A program made the translations under genes and the position numbers. A DNA stretch of 64,000 nt from Synanceia verrucosa. Lineage: Eukaryota; Chordata; Actinopteri; Perciformes; Synanceiidae. Below, piece after piece: positions 34,592 to 49,420 of the stretch. The notes beneath the pieces were generated by a model. It was not told the DNA's origin. It ran no database searches and was given only the letters and a program-made list of their open reading frames with translations. Numbering within the stretch: position 1 is the stretch's first letter; each line of letters starts with the position of its first letter. The stretch covers positions 11,796,954 to 11,860,953 of the forward strand of contig CM056563.1 of NCBI GenBank assembly GCA_029721515.1, in the 5' to 3' direction.

Positions 34592-37500
34592 CCTTTAACC
34601 CTGGAGCGGGTGGCTCATCGCTGCGCTCAGGCCTGGATGGCGAGATCATCTTCTCCAAAAATAATGTTTGTGTGCACCCTGCAGAGCCCCTCCCTGGCCT
34701 GGCAGAGCACCACCCAGGTTCGGTTGGACTGAAAGTGTCTATTCTGCTGTATTACTGTGTGTGAATGAATCATTCAGGCAAGTGTTTCTTATTAATGCAG
34801 GGCACATCCTTAAAAAGTCTTAAACATGGTTGATGTAATCCCTCACCAGCCAGATGTCCTGGTGCCATCATTACACTGACTTTCACTTTAGTTACTGTAC
34901 AACTGCAAACACACAATAATTCCTCCTTTTTACGAAGACTGACTCAAATATTCTCTTCTTGGGTGTGTGATTCTGGCTCAGTTGTTTTGTCTCCTGTGAT
35001 CCTCAGTTTTTTAAAGGTTGTTACTCACCTCTCAGGGTGTGTCGTCCTCTCTTTGTAAGTTTATCTCTTCTCAGGTTTCATGTTTGTCTTTGGGTTGTAG
35101 CTGCCTGCTGCTTCTAAAAGTTTTGTCATTTCCTCTTAGTTTGCCTGATGTCTTTTTTCAACACAATCATCCGTGGTTTATGTTGCCCCCTGCAGGCTAC
35201 CTGTGTGTGCACACAGAGAAGGACGAAAGCCTCGGCACCACTCTGATTCTCACCTGGGTGCCCAACTCCCGCATCCAGAAGCAGGATGAGGAAGCGCTGC
35301 GCTACATCACTCCGGAGAGCTCCCCTGTACGCAGGAACGCACGCCGCCGAGGCCGAAGGTAGGGAAGTCATTTCTTCATGAGAGTATCCCCAGGGTCCTT
35401 AAAACGTCTTGGATGCACAGTGTTGTTATAATGATAATCACTGATGCGTCTCATTAAGACATGCCATATAGATAAAGTATGTCTTTACCCTTCCTCTCCA
35501 GACCCCACTCCCGTCACCCAACAGCCCAGGAGGAAGATGAGGATGAGGAGCGGAACATAACCAGCAGCACCTCCGCAGAGAGCGCCGCCCTGGTGGTGGT
35601 AGAGTCAGGGTCGGATCCCTCGTCACACCAGCAGCAGCCACCCTCGACTGGCGAGGAGGCCGACGAGGGATCCTGCGAGCTGTCGGATGAAGTGAGTCGA
35701 GACAGCACCATGGGTTCAGACTCGGATACATTCTCGTCGCCTTTCTGCCTGTCCCCTGTCAGCGAGGCCCTGTGTGAAAGCAGCGGCTCTGTCTTCCTGG
35801 ACAGTGAAAGCAGGTCAGTGGGTGGGCTGTGATCAGGATCTGTGTTGTTACTTTTACACAGCAGGATTTAGTCCTTGTTTTGTCACAGGAAAAAAATGTC
35901 CCCTCATCCACCTCACTCATAACTGTACTACTGTCCCACATGATATCATAGCCTGGGATGTTTTGGGCAGACTGGTGGTCAAAATCTTTCAAAAGAATGG
36001 GATGTTTATATCATTCTGCAATTGTCAGAAAATTATTAAATGTAGGGGAATAATAAGGCCGTCTTTACTATGTGGTCGTTTTCTAAGGTGTAGTTTGTGT
36101 TGTTGAGTAGCAAACATCACATTATAAGAGTTGTGTCATTTTCCCTTTTATATCCACCATTTTGAATCCTTTGACAACATCTCATTACTTTATAGATTAT
36201 CTAAGTGACATACCGGCAGCCGAAGCAACAACTATCTTGTTGTTACTGTCCCTCTTTAAGTTACTTTATGTTGCCTTGGAAATTCTTTAGAGGACCATAT
36301 CTAAAGGCACGCTGTCAGCCGCTGCAGTCCTGTATTTGAGTTGGCATCTTTCTTGCCTTGAGCATTATGTGCATTTAATACCATCTGTAAAGCCTTGTGG
36401 GAGGAGTTTTGCTCTGTGCCACTTTCACCCAAGAGCAGAGCCCGTTCTGTCAAACATAAAAAAACATTTGTTGCACTAAATACTTCCATATCTGAACAGT
36501 CTGTAAAAGAAATAATACTGTAATAGTAATCGGTAGGCCTTTGTGAAAGAAGATGCGTGTTGCTGATTTTGGTTCAGCTTAATAATTGCATGGCTGCTTT
36601 TGTAATCAGCTGCAATTATTGCTAGAATTTTAGAAATATTAAGCACTAAATGTCCCTCCAACTTAGGAATTCTACTCAAAAAGGATTATAATTATTTTTT
36701 TACATTTTATTTTAAAGTGCAAAATAATTGGAGGCCTGACCTATATTAGAACTGAATGTCACTTGAAAAACATGAGACAAGCTTTCAGAAACTCACTGCA
36801 TGTGAATTGTTGAATGTAAACTTGTTCCAGGTTGCTTAAACAAACCCTACTGATTACCCAGAGGACCTGGGCTCACTGCAAAGCCAGACAGTGGTTTTTA
36901 GTGAGGATTGCACTGGTGTTGGGATTTGTGCGAGTTCAAATGAGAGATATGTTATTTTGGGTTATTTTTGACAACCAGGCTTGGGGATTATGGAAGAAAT
37001 AGGAATCCTGAGCGTGCTGTAAAATAATATAAGGTTGAGTCTGTTGGCTTTTTGTGCAGTGTACCAAAGTGTCTGCATTACTCTGAAGTAGAGTTTCAAT
37101 GATAAGCTTTCATATACTGTTATATCTCATTCTAATTCAAATGGTTATTTATTATTCTTCAACACATTTTTTTTCTGGAAGCGTTTTCTCCAGGTACCCT
37201 AAAGGACCACAAGGTGGAGCCAAAAAGAAAAGAATTGATTGCATGAGGGGTAGTTTCCAGGCTGAGGCCACATGGTGGCTCACTGCACTACAGCTGACTG
37301 TGGGAGGGCAAGCAGGTAGATGACTGTAAGTAGAAGGCATGAGAAAGTGGCACCCAAGTTCAAGATGGGTTCATTCAATCTGAATGTTGTATATTGTCAC
37401 AGATGGCCCAAAATAAGTCCCCAAGTCCTACAACCTCAAAAAGCCCTGGTGCTTTTAGAGGCCGCTCTCTCATCAAGCGAGCCATCTGGACAGTGACTGT

Positions 37501-40500
37501 GTTTCTGCTCCGACCTCACGGCCATTTCACTTTATGATTCCCTCCGTGGTCGTTTCCTCACGTTCATTTGGCTCGGCACGTCGCCCAGACATACGTGGGC
37601 CTGTGTCAGTGTGAGTCAGTGTGTGTTTAGGCCTTTTTAACCACCGTCAGAGCCCAGCTCTCTGAAAGTGTGTGACTTGGCAGCACTCTGCTTCACAGCT
37701 TCTAACCTTTACTCTGTCCTCCTCTTCCTCCACTCCTTGCTGTTAGTGTCTCTCTGCGGCTCTCTGGCACTCCAGTCCTCTCCTTTGCCTTGTTTTTTTC
37801 TTTCCCCTCTTCCCTATCTGTCCACTCCCTCCACTCTTTATTTTGCATCCTTTCCTCTTGCTCATTCTTTCTGTTTTTCTCAATATTGTTTTTTTTTGGT
37901 GTTGCCCACCTCTCAAATATCTTGCTACCCCCCCTTTCCCCTTCCCTTACTAAAGTCTGTGTGAAGCCCTTTGATTCCTAGTGCTCCCGGGGTTGTTGTG
38001 CTGGGCTGAATGTCAGCTCTCCGGATTAGAGGACTGAAGAGAGCGGAGCAGCAGCCAAAACCCTGGAACCCACTCAATCTCCCTTTCTCTCTCTCTTGCT
38101 TTAATTGACACTGTTAAGAGGCCAGGAACTGGAAACATGTCACTTGGAATCATTCAAAGAGAAAGACCCGCGTATGGGAGAGTGAGAGGGGATGAAAAGA
38201 GAGAGGGAGGGAAGAGAGAAAGAGGAGAGTGGTGGGAGAGGGTGGAAAAGAGGAAATCCACAGCAATCTCTGTCAAGCTTCTTAACAAGTCCCTTAAAAT
38301 TTTTACTGTAGTTTATGAAGCTTGTAGATCTTTAACATGTGATTTAGTGGTTTCAAATATTTTTAAGTACAATCATTTTAATCATGATCACATCAGAAGA
38401 CAAACAAGTATCAGAAATGCTCTTTTCTCTTTCTATTATTCATTGGATGTTGTCATGTAGTGAATCAAAGTAGGTTATCTTGGCTTCTTTTTGACACTGA
38501 ATTCTATGAAATGCTTTACAAATATGAAATACTAAATGAGTTTGATGGTGATCACCTGTGTGTAGTCTGTGAGTATGAACTCATCGTAATCAATGTTGTA
38601 AAAGAATAAGAAATGAAAGGGGCCGAATGATTTTATAAGCACTGTAATAATCTCAGGACCTTTCACATTTATCCCACCAGAGGAGGCCAGCATGTTTTCC
38701 CTTTTTGGTTCGGTACCACACAATTTTAAGACACAAAGACAGTTTTTCTCCTTTCTCCGTAACTCTGAACTGTACTGACCACTCACGCCCTGCAGAGAGC
38801 CCACACCACCCACTTCACCAGAGCCCTCCCTCATCTCTCCAAGGGATTAGCTGAAGGCTCTAGGACTCCTTGGAGGCCTGTAGTCCTTGGTCCTGGTTCT
38901 CAGGGTGACCTGACAGCGCCTTGTCCCATGGTGAAGCCTCCCGTGTGTGTGGAGAGAGGTGTTATGCAGCACCTCGGGGCAGTTTTGATCTCACCCTGGC
39001 CTGGTGGGACGTGCTGGCTACAGCAGCCTGACTCCCATCAAAACAGCTTGTTTACATAATGTACTCTCTGTGCAGTTTACTGTCTGGCTGCCGCCTGCGT
39101 TCACTGCCTACAGTACCAGAATCAGGCTGTTGACACTGACAGACTTTGTTAATCACTCGTGGAGTTTCTGCTTGAACGCAGCACGGCAGAGTATCTGTGT
39201 TACAGTGCCAAGAATCATGTGCTTTCTCACCACATTTTCCATGGTTTTTGCACTTTTATTCATGTGCAGAGAAATAGCGTTTTGTATGTAAAAATGTACA
39301 AGAAGACTGAGGGAAATGAATGCTCGTATCGGCCTTGTTAACACCCAAAGCTTGACAGCCGTTGAAGTTGTGATTAAACGAATATATTTGGGATTGCTTC
39401 ACTCCCTTGCCAGAGTTGTCTGTGCCTCTCTCCCCCAGTTTTGTATTCCACAGTCTGGTTTGTGGCGTGATACATGAGACAGAGAGCAGTAAATCACAAG
39501 ATAGCAGAGGAAGCTGTGCAGCTTGGATTGATCATCGGCCTTGTTATTCTCCCATCTGCTTACGGGGAAATGATTAGCCAGACATGATTGATTCAGGCTG
39601 TAATAGATAAGACTGGGCCGACCTCCCTGGTCTTTTCAAAGCACTGACATGCCTCGTGTTCACCTGCGAAACTCTGGAAAATAGAACTGAAAAAGGGATA
39701 CATTCACGCGAAAGAGTTAAACAGCTCTGCTAATGTGTGTGGGTTTTTTTAATATCAGACATACAATTAATTAATATTTCAAATTGAATGGTTTCTAGTT
39801 TTAATTATTTAAATAAATAGAAAGAGCTTCTAGTAGTAAGCAAATAACTTCATAGGCATCTACTTCTCAGATGTCATCGGGTTTAACACATCGGTCCGTT
39901 TCTCAGCATTAGCTTGTCTGGGGCGTGTTTGAGAGCGCATTATGGCCATTAGCTACGGTCCATTCATTTGTGTGAGTGTGTGTCTGTGTAAATGTGTCAA
40001 GAGTGGAAGACACTGATGATGGTTATGAGTGAAAAACATGTTTCTGTGGTGCTGGATGCCGATTCGTGTTGACCAAATACATGAGTGTGTGCGCGTGTGT
40101 GCGTGCAAGAGTGCGTGTGTGTGTGTATGTCCTCCTGCAATAGAGGAGCCCTCGGCTCACGTTTCAGTGCCGGGAACAACATGCTGGCCATGGGGGAATG
40201 ACAGGGGAAATTGGATGGCAGACAGTGTGATTTGTGTGTGTGTGTGTGTCCTCAGAAGCCTCGATGCATTCCTCCCATTCTCAGCCTCTTGGTTGAATCA
40301 AACTAAGACACAAAACAACAGGACACAGCTAAGCTTATGTCTGCACAATTATCTCTGGGCTAATCACCACTGGATGCTGTCTACATTATATTTATTATTA
40401 ATGTTCCACTAGACAAATGACTCCATTTCTGAATGTCAGACACAAGAAAGGAAATATTTTTGTGCAGATGGGATAAACAATATGTTTCATTCCTTTGAAG

Positions 40501-43500
40501 TCATGGAAAAAGTGACTGTTCCCTTTTAGTGCAATTAAGCTCCAAAAAACATTCACAAAAGTCCCTTTTTTTGTCTTGTTTTTTTTTCTGCCAGGGAGCT
40601 GTGCGAGGAGTCCATGACCCACTCTGTGAGCTCTGCATCCAGTCTGGACAGCCACGCCCCCTCCGAGAGTAGCAGCCAGTCACACGGCATGCGGTGGGAA
40701 GAGCAGCAGAAGGTGCTGGCTCTGGAGCAGTTGTGTGGCGTTTTCAGGGTGGACCTTGGTCACATGAGGTCGCTGAGACTCTTTTTCAGGTCAGCCGGGA
40801 GTGCCAAGGTCACAGGGGGGTCATGAGGGGGTCACCTGGTAGTGCTGCTGTTCAGTGCCTTATGTTGAGTTGTGCTGGTTTGTTATAGTAATTAGTGTAA
40901 AATGTCATGGATATGATTAGAAATAAGTAAGGTGAAGTTTACGTCCTCTTTAATAAACACATTTTTGAATGTCCTTGAGGAATTTTCATTTCTTGTCATT
41001 TTGTCTGATGCTGTTGCAGTGATGAGGCGTGCACCAGTGGCCAGCTGGTCATCGCCAGCAGAGAGAGCCAGTATAAGATCCTCCACTTCCATCATGCTGG
41101 CCTGGACAAGCTGGCTGAGGTCTTCCAACAGTGGAAGTGCTGCCGGGAAACTCAGCTTAAAGACCAGGTCAGGTTACAATCCAAAAATCTTTCTGGCATC
41201 TAATTTTGTTGAGAAATGAAGGATTTTTCAGCCGTTATTTCCCAGTTTGCTACTCCAGTTTCAGATCTTTGCCCACATTTTTTCTTTTGCGCAAATGATC
41301 CTGTTCCCGTCAGGTGTCAGAAGAGAAATCCTGCATGCAGTTCTCCATCCAGAGGCCCACCCTGCCATCGGCCGAGACCCACCCAGAGGAGAGGCTTTAC
41401 CGCCGTTTGGATGTCACCACCTGGCTACGTCACCTCAACCACAACGGGCAGGTGGAGGAGGAATACAAGCTGCGTAAGGTGCGTCTGTGTTTACGTTTTT
41501 CCAAGCCTCATTTTGCCTCAGCTGCTACTACCCACACAGGACACTGAAAGTCATTTTGAAAGCGAAGCCCACAGTATAACTTTCAGTTTGAATCAGCACC
41601 TCCAGTCTGTAACTAATGAGAGGGCTGGTCTTGGCCATGTCCCCCTATGAATCATTTGAGTTCTCTGGGATTGACTCAGTTGAAGGTTTACCATCTTACT
41701 GAAATGACTCAGTGACAGTTAGACTGTGACCGAAAACATTTCCTCTGTAAACAAATGCAAAAAACAGAAGAGCACTGTTTTTGCTGACATGCAGTTTATA
41801 AAGTGTTGTTTTTTTCTTTTTTTTTTTTAGTTTTGCATTTTGAAATCAGTAACGATGATGGTCGAGTGCAGGATGTGTCATCTCTGAGTCATATCTGCAT
41901 ATCTTGTTTGTATAGAGTTAGATATTGTTCTTTCTCCCCAGTTTGCCCCTTTTGGTCCCCACATGTGTTTGTTCTCCTCATGTTCTCCACCAGGCCATCT
42001 TCTTCGGAGGTATCGACCCATCCATACGTGGTGAAGTGTGGCCCTTCCTGCTGCACTACTACAGCTATGACTCCACCTCTCAGGAGAGGGAGGCCTGGAG
42101 GCTGCAGAAGCGCACCCACTATCATGATATCCAGCAGCGGAGGTGAGGAAATAGAGCAAAACAAATAGATATGTGTGTCTGATAACATCTGTGCCATAAA
42201 ATGTTACTTCTTGAAAAGGCAACAACAGAAAATCAATTAATTTAAGGACATCAAGAACCAGCAGTGTTCTTGACACTGTGAAACAGCAGATAAACTGTTG
42301 CATGGCCACAGTATTGGCTGCCAAGCGCCCAGTCAGTCAAACATTAAACCACATGTGAGTCTGTTGCGGCTTCTCATTGCAAGCACTGAGCAATCAATAG
42401 GCGCAATCAGGGAAGTGTTAAGGGGAGGTGCTGGGTGTGAAATAAAAGGTCTCTAGAGTGAAAACATGTCAGTGGTTATCAGATCATACTCTCTCGTCAG
42501 GAAAAAAAAAACACACACACACAAGCACATCCTCGAGTCTTTATTTGTCTCCACCCTTCAACCAAAAGGTTGAGTGTGCACATATTTCCACACATTGTCT
42601 CCAATGAATATGATAATTGGACAGGTCTCATCTGTATGGCCTATTAACATTTTGAGATGGTCTTATCGAAGTCGGGTAATTAGAGCCCTTGTCCTGACTC
42701 TGATGTGGGTTCCTTTAAAGAGCATTTGACTAGAGCAGCCTCCGGGGCCCACTGGTTGATCATTAGGAGCAAGGATACATGTCTGTGGTTTTGTTCCTCA
42801 TCTCGTAACCTCACGTCCTTCCCTAGCTGTGATAAGTAATCAGCTGTGATAACTACAGGTGTAGGGCGACAGGCAGACATTGAACACAATTAGAGCTCCA
42901 ACTAAAGATTATTTTCATTATTGATTCATCTGCAGGTTATTTTCTCAGTTAATCATTTGGCCTGTAAAATGTCAGAAAAGTAAAAAATGAGTAAAAAATG
43001 TCCATCCCAGTGATCTCTCTAAATGTTGTGTTTTGTTAATCCAGAACCCGAAGATATTCACTTTAATATGATTTAAAGCAGAGAAATCTCCAAATTTGAG
43101 GCTGAAAACAGCAATAATTATCAAAACAATTATCAAAATAATTGGCAATTATTTTTCTGTCCATGGGCTAATTGTTGGAGTGCTAAACAATTAGCGAACG
43201 TGACAGAGATGAATATTTAAGATATTGTCATTATTGGAAAAACTGCTACAAACTCACAGAATGGTGACCTGTGGATGAGAGCTTCCTTTTTTCTTTATTG
43301 CCACAGTAATCCAAAATTCACATGAAGTGACACACAGGAAACTCATGCTGTCATAGTGTCTGCTAGACTTCTTCATCACAAAGAGCAGACTTGGTTGGGA
43401 AACTGTGTGTGAAGAATATCTACATTTTCTGGCCTTTAGGTGTTTAGGTAACAACTGCTGGTTATACTTAATGGCTTATTTTCAAGTCAAGTTATTGTCA

Positions 43501-46500
43501 GTAGTTCATTTTGAATTTGTCAAGTAACTGCATGCATAATGTCAGAAAACGTCAGTTCATCAGTGACTAAAAGAGCTCTGTTTTCAATTCACATCTATGG
43601 AAGAAAAGACAAAGTTCACCTCCTGCTATGTTCTTTTGGCTCATGATGCACATTTCACATATGTTCAGACCAGGTCTGCAGCTAACAATGATTTACATTA
43701 TCACTTGTTTTTCTTGAAATTAAATTAAATGGAATTGCTTGGTCTGTTGTTGAAAAAACTTTCATTATTCATTGATCATGTGAATGATCTGGTTGTAAAT
43801 TAGAAAACTGTATCATTGTTTATACTTTGCCCTTGTTTTGTGTGTGTTTCCTTGTTGAGATTTGTGTATTTTAAAGACCCATCTGGGGTTGGACATTGCA
43901 AATTGACCAAGTCCGTATATGTTGTGATATGTGGCAGTGGTTCATGCGTTATGTAGTTATCACTGTAAGAATAAACATGAAATAAAATGTATAGAAATTA
44001 GTCCAGGGAAGTGATAGTGGTTGAAATGATTATGCTCTTATTTAATATCCCTGGGTAAACTGTGCTATATCTTAGCTTAATCACACCACCCTCAGACATG
44101 TAAAGTGATGAAAACATGTCCTGAGCTCCGGAGCAGCATCCTCGAGAGAGAGAAAGGTAAGAAAGGTGGCCGGGGAGGGTCCAACCACACAAACATCCAG
44201 CTCTGAAACTAAACAGTTGCGTGGCCTTGCATCAGGTGTGCACTCTCTATTCCTGGTGGGGCCACATGGAAAACAAACAGTGTTAATTAAATCCCCTCTG
44301 CTTGTTAGGACATGACTGCATCAGCGCCATACACAGAGTACACTGCTAATCTAGTCCCTAACATTTAGAGGGATAGATGGGGTTTTATGGTTATGGTATT
44401 ATCCTCAGTGGAGCACTTGGTGGTGAAATACCCCTTCAGTCCACTGCTTGCCCACCCCCTCATTTTTTAATTCATTTGCAGCTAACCATTAGCATTGTAC
44501 ACTAGAGTAACATTTGAGGTAAAGATTATTTGATAATGTGTTTTTAAATCCTAATTACCTTAATTTCCTTAGGGATTGTGCAGTAAACACTTTGTTAAAC
44601 TTTGTTGTTCCTATCTTTTTAATCTATCAGGATTAACTCAGAACAAAAACTGTTGTTCTCATTCTCTTTTGTCCTTATCTAACTTTTCCTTTTCCACCTG
44701 GCATTTGTGTGTTTAACAGATTGTCCATGAGCCCAGAGGAGCACAGTGAGTTCTGGAGAAAGGTCCAGTTCACAGTGGATAAAGACGTGGTGAGAACGGA
44801 CCGCAGCAATCACTTCTTCAGAGGAGAGAACAACCCAAATGTGGAGATCATGAGGTCAGACCACTTCTCTTCACGTTCCCCTGTTTTTCCTCCACTCCTG
44901 ATCACTATCTCCGTTTCATTCGCCCTCTTCTCTCAGTCCGTCTTTATCATTCCCATTCCTCAACCCAGCGCACCGGCGTACCTATTCATTTCATATTCTG
45001 AACCCTGGGGGAGCTGCAAATGAGTTTCATGCTTTATTGACTCTGACTAAGCCGTCGGAGCACTTTTGATGCATACTCAGAGCTAATGGCTTTCTAAACG
45101 AGGAGCAAGAGGATTTAAATAGCATATTAGTTCAGTGACTCTCATCGAGGCTCCTGGTGTTTGTCTAGGTATTATGTCTTGTGCTGCGTCTGGGGCAGGG
45201 TGATCGCAGCGCTGATCTCATGCTTCCTCAATCATCTCATATCTATTGTACCGATGTGTCATACAACTTTCTCTGGGTCATTTGTTTTAAGCATGCATTT
45301 TTGATCTGAACATACTTTGCACACAGATAACTCCTTTATCCAAATGACATCTATTTTTACTGTTAATATTTCACTGATAACAAAAGTGCCCTCAGGGTTT
45401 TCTCTTTGTTTTACAATCTTGACTAATGCATGAGGACTGCCAGGGAAGATTACTTCAAAGTAGTACCCATATATATTTTTAAAAATAGGGAAAAGAACAA
45501 GAAAGATCATTAATTAGCTCCCTGGTTACCAGAGGAGTTGGCATAGCAACTGCAAGCTTGTCATGTTTTTCCGGGCATTTCCAGCAATGCTGAAACACAT
45601 GTTGGATCATTCAGTGTTTGGGTGGGACCATCCTTTCTAGTGGTTTGGCTGGGCTGTAACAAGTGTTTTATATATGAAAGCCTTAAAAAACCTGTTAATG
45701 ACACTCTCTTGCTATATATTGCTATGTGTTAGATGTTCTGTTTTCTGTTCTTGACTCAGGCGGATTCTGCTCAACTACGCAGTGTTTAATCCAGCCATGG
45801 GTTACTGCCAGGGCATGTCTGACCTGGTGGCCCCGTTGCTCACTGAGATCCAGGATGAAAGTGACACCTTCTGGTGCTTTGTTGGCCTCATGGAGAACAC
45901 CATCTTCATCAGCTCGCCACGCGACGAAGACATGGAGAGGCAGCTGGTAGGAGGTTTCTGTGTCTGACATATGTCAGGTTGTAGCAAAGAAAAACAAAAA
46001 AAAAATAATGCTACTGAGGAGCAGGCAGCAGTATCATCCATCAGAAGTACTAGTCCAGTGGTCGGATAGCTTCCACACACACACACACACACTGTGTGCG
46101 ACTATCATTCACACCCAAGCTCATTTTTGCAAAGGCTCGTAAAAGATCTGGGGCATACATCTACCAAAACCAACAACACATCAAGCCAGTTGATCTGTTG
46201 GTCCAACATCAGGTGATCTTCCAGTAAACCAGAAAAGCACATTCCTCTTCAAGACGCCTAACATCCTTGCCCATCTCGTCATTGTCCCCTCCTTTATGCT
46301 TGTAAATTTAAATTCTGTCACCGGAGTGAAATTCAGGTATCAAAGAAACACAATCGTTGGCTTGTGTGCAGTGCAGAGAAGCATAATTCCAGTCTAAGAA
46401 GACTAGACTCTCCATAGAAAGTGTTTGTAATGTGTATGTGACCTGCTGCCAGATGTACCTGCGGGAGCTGCTGCGCCTCATGCTGCCCCGCCTCCACCAA

Positions 46501-48634
46501 CACCTGACCAGGCTGGGTGAGGACGGCCTCCAGCTGCTCTTCTGCCACCGCTGGATCCTGCTCTGCTTCAAACGAGAGTTCCCCGACACCGAGGCTCTGC
46601 GCATGTGGGAGGCCTGCTGGGCACACTACCAGGTCAGGGCAAAGTCTGAACGACTCTTTTACATACACAAGTTTGTAAGAAAAACCTGCATGAACGGGCG
46701 TACAGCCACTCCACTATGTTCTATTTCACCGCAGCACCATATTTTTGATCATTTTTCAGGAAACTGTTCTCTCTAATAAAAAAGAGTCCATGTTATCCCT
46801 TTAAAGCCTGTCAGCACAGACTATTGTAATCCTCCTAAAAGCCTAAGTGCCACTTGACGCTGTGGTTTTGATGGGGTTTAATGGTGTATTACAGCAGCAA
46901 TCCTTTCAGTAAAGATTCAACACATCACTAAATACCACATTTTGATTTAGTCACCTTTGAATTAATACTTTTCAGTGCTTCCTAAAAGCATCTCTGCTTT
47001 ACAAATGAATGTTGTAAAAAGTCAGAGAACTGGTTACATCATCATATATCAATCATACACAGGTATGCTTTACAAGTGGACTAGTTCAAATATCTCAAAT
47101 ATGGAAAAAAAAATGTATAAACATATCATATCATCTGTTCAGATTCCTGCCAGATGTTCTGACCTTCAGCTACAGGTGCTGATAGAGGAGATAGCAGAGT
47201 GAAACCTTGGTACAGAAAATTGAATGTCACATACCCGATGGACCAGAAGCAAGAATTTCTGATTGCTATCTGATGTTGTTCTGTAAACGGGAGGCTTCAA
47301 GTAACATTGTGTCACAACATATTTTTCTTGACTGCTTTGAAATGAAACTGACACAAAGATGGGAGTGAATTAAGGGCTGGTCAAAATTTCCTTATACTTT
47401 TCCCTCATCATTTGCATTTTCCTTGAGCTGCATTTCACTTTAAATCTACATTTTGCACATATCTGGTCTTTGTCTTGTTTCAAATTGTGTCTTGCAGCAA
47501 AGCCACAACTAACATACAGATCTGAGACCCTGTGCAAATATTCTTACATTGATCGTCCAGTATCTACCTGCCCACTGACCTCTTCCCCTCTCTTCCTAGA
47601 CGGACTACTTCCACCTGTTCCTGTGCGTGGCCATCATCGTTCTCTATGGGGAGGATGTGACAGAACAGCAACTTGCCACCGACCAAATGCTGCTCCACTT
47701 CAGCAACCTCTCCATGCACATGAACGGAGAGCTGGTGCTACGCAAGGTACGCAGCTCTAAATGCAGAAGGTGTTCATGCCTTTATGACACCTGTCTATTC
47801 ACCCAAAGTAAGCTGATTCTTCTTAAAACATTAGAATGATCAGTGGTGTATGATGATGCTTACAATTCAAAAACAGGCCAATTCAATCCAATCAATTCAA
47901 ATTAGTGTTTACATGAAGTGGCCCTTCCCGATTCTGCAGCAGAGCAGCTCTGACACACTGTGACCTGCCCACAGAGGCCTTGAGGTGCTGAATGGGATGC
48001 TGCCATGAAATGCAGAGGATTTATGATCTGCTGCCCTGCTACTGTGTGTGTGCCTCATGTTTATGGATGTTGTGTTCCTACTGCTGCAACCACAGGCAGT
48101 GAATTCATGTTAGCATGCAGCTGGCGCAACTCGTTTTGTTGTTGCCTGAGATTTCGCATCCGATGCACGTCAGCTTTTTTAGCTTTAGGTAGCATGCCGC
48201 AATGCTGACCTTGACATTGTTTTGTTAGCATTATGTCTGATATCTGAAAATGTTTCACATTCCAAGACTTCGATCCATACATCGTTTCAGTCTTTCATGT
48301 ATTTTAATTCATCCTGCCACTTTTCGCCCTGCTCTTCCAGGCCCGCAGCCTTCTCTACCAGTTCCGCCTGCTACCCAGAATCCCATGCAGCCTACATGAC
48401 CTTTGTAAACTGTGTGGCCCAGGGATGTGGGACAGTCGCTACATTCCCACTGTGGAGTGTTCTGGTGAACACCCAGACTCACAGAGCTGCCCCTATGGAG
48501 GCACCTCCACTCCCCGGCCCTCCTCACCCTCCCTGTCATCCACACCCTCACCAAACACCACACCCACGCCTCCACCGGAGGGCAAGAAAGGCTCCAAAAC
48601 CCGGGATATTTTCACCTTCCGGAAACAATCTTGA
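34537..48634 (+). CDS. tbc1d16: TBC1 domain family member 16 (Rab GAP)
   Basis: TBC1D16 stimulates GTP hydrolysis on Rab GTPases (Rab4 and Rab5 in mammals), affecting endosomal receptor recycling. Coding exons: 34537-34717, 35196-35358, 35502-35813, 40595-40789, 41020-41167, 41314-41478, 41994-42142, 44720-44854, 45760-45946, 46453-46632, 47600-47746, 48341-48634. All junctions are GT-AG and in frame, giving 751 residues against 767 in human. The start MSLGRLLRRASS matches the family; the frame is open a little upstream but without an ATG. An N-terminal conserved part (LDGEIIFSKNNVCVHP, RYITPESSPVR) is followed by an acidic, Ser-rich linker and SDSDTFSSPFCLSP. The TBC domain contains IFFGGIDPSIRGEVWPFLL, the arginine-finger motif VDKDVVRTDR and the glutamine-finger motif MGYCQGMSDLVAP, all intact. 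The C-terminus after CPYGGTSTP is diverged. The linker and C-terminal tail are the least conserved parts. Confidence 0.97.
35814..40594 (+). other. tbc1d16: Large tbc1d16 intron after coding exon 3
   Basis: The intron contains pyrimidine-rich DNA at about 37680-37980, a purine-rich patch at 38160-38250 and a short GT run at 40233-40249. Frames there are compositional. No gene or defined mobile element is recognised. Confidence 0.55.
42886..43194. mobile_element. hAT-type MITE in tbc1d16 intron, with perfect 8-bp target duplication
   Basis: ACAATTAG is duplicated at 42886-42893 and 43187-43194. The element between (42894-43186) starts AGCTCCAACTAAAG and ends in the imperfect complement. Internal blocks such as TTTTCATTATTGATTCATCT match a well-known teleost MITE whose consensus is full of ATTAATCG. 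The 8-bp duplication supports hAT mobilisation. No coding capacity. Confidence 0.88.
46074..46092. repeat. (CA)n microsatellite in tbc1d16 intron
   Basis: A short dinucleotide CA run. The surrounding intron (45947-46452) is otherwise unremarkable. Confidence 0.8.
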
Positions 48635-49420
48635 GGATGAGGTTATGGGGAGCTTTGCTGGTCTTGGCTCACATTAGTACAGCAAAGGTTTGGGTATTTG
48701 GGTAAAGGTTTTGGCTATTTGCTGCCCTTGGACTCCTCTCCCCAAAGCCCCTGCTTCCAGTTTCCCTCTGAGGATTGCTGTCACATGATCCTTTCATGTG
48801 GTGCAATGTGGGACACTGCCTTACCAGAATGTTTTGTTGAAATGTCCATCAAATTAGTCCATGTGGAGGACAAATTGCTGTTGGATGGGCCAGGCATCAA
48901 GAGGCTGCTTTCCCCTTGGAGCAGAATGGACAATCACCAGGCGCTTTGTTGGTCTGGAGCTACTTCAGGTTTGAGTCTGCTGCTGGCTTGGCATACCTCC
49001 AATGGGCTTTGTGGGCAGGGGTCACATCAGGGTCTTAAGCAACCAGCCTGAAAGCGGGCAGACTCTGAGCGAGGGTCAAATGAAACTGGAGCTTCATTCA
49101 CAGGACTTGAACTTGAACTGTTAAAAAATGTTGCTGTGTTCTCACAATGGAATATTTGTGTGAATATCAAATTACCAGTGCGTATCTCGAGTCTGAACAG
49201 GACATTCTTTTTCAAACTCTCCGTGTTAACAAAGAAGGGTTAACCTACAAATAGGATTATAACAAATTGCTGGTACTTCTAAGTTTTGTCTGATTTCATT
49301 TTTAAATAAGTGAATGGTTGCGTTTATATCAGCAGTTACAAATATTTAGCAATATTATATCCTTGCATGAGCAATTCTTGACATGTGGAGGGCACAACAT
49401 GTTTGTTGGAAAACACTCCA
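48635..49420 (+). other. tbc1d16: tbc1d16 3' UTR, extent uncertain
   Basis: Non-coding sequence follows TGA at 48632-48634. I find no canonical AATAAA close by, so the end is a guess. The nearest variant-like signals are AT-rich stretches near 49290-49360. Confidence 0.4.
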
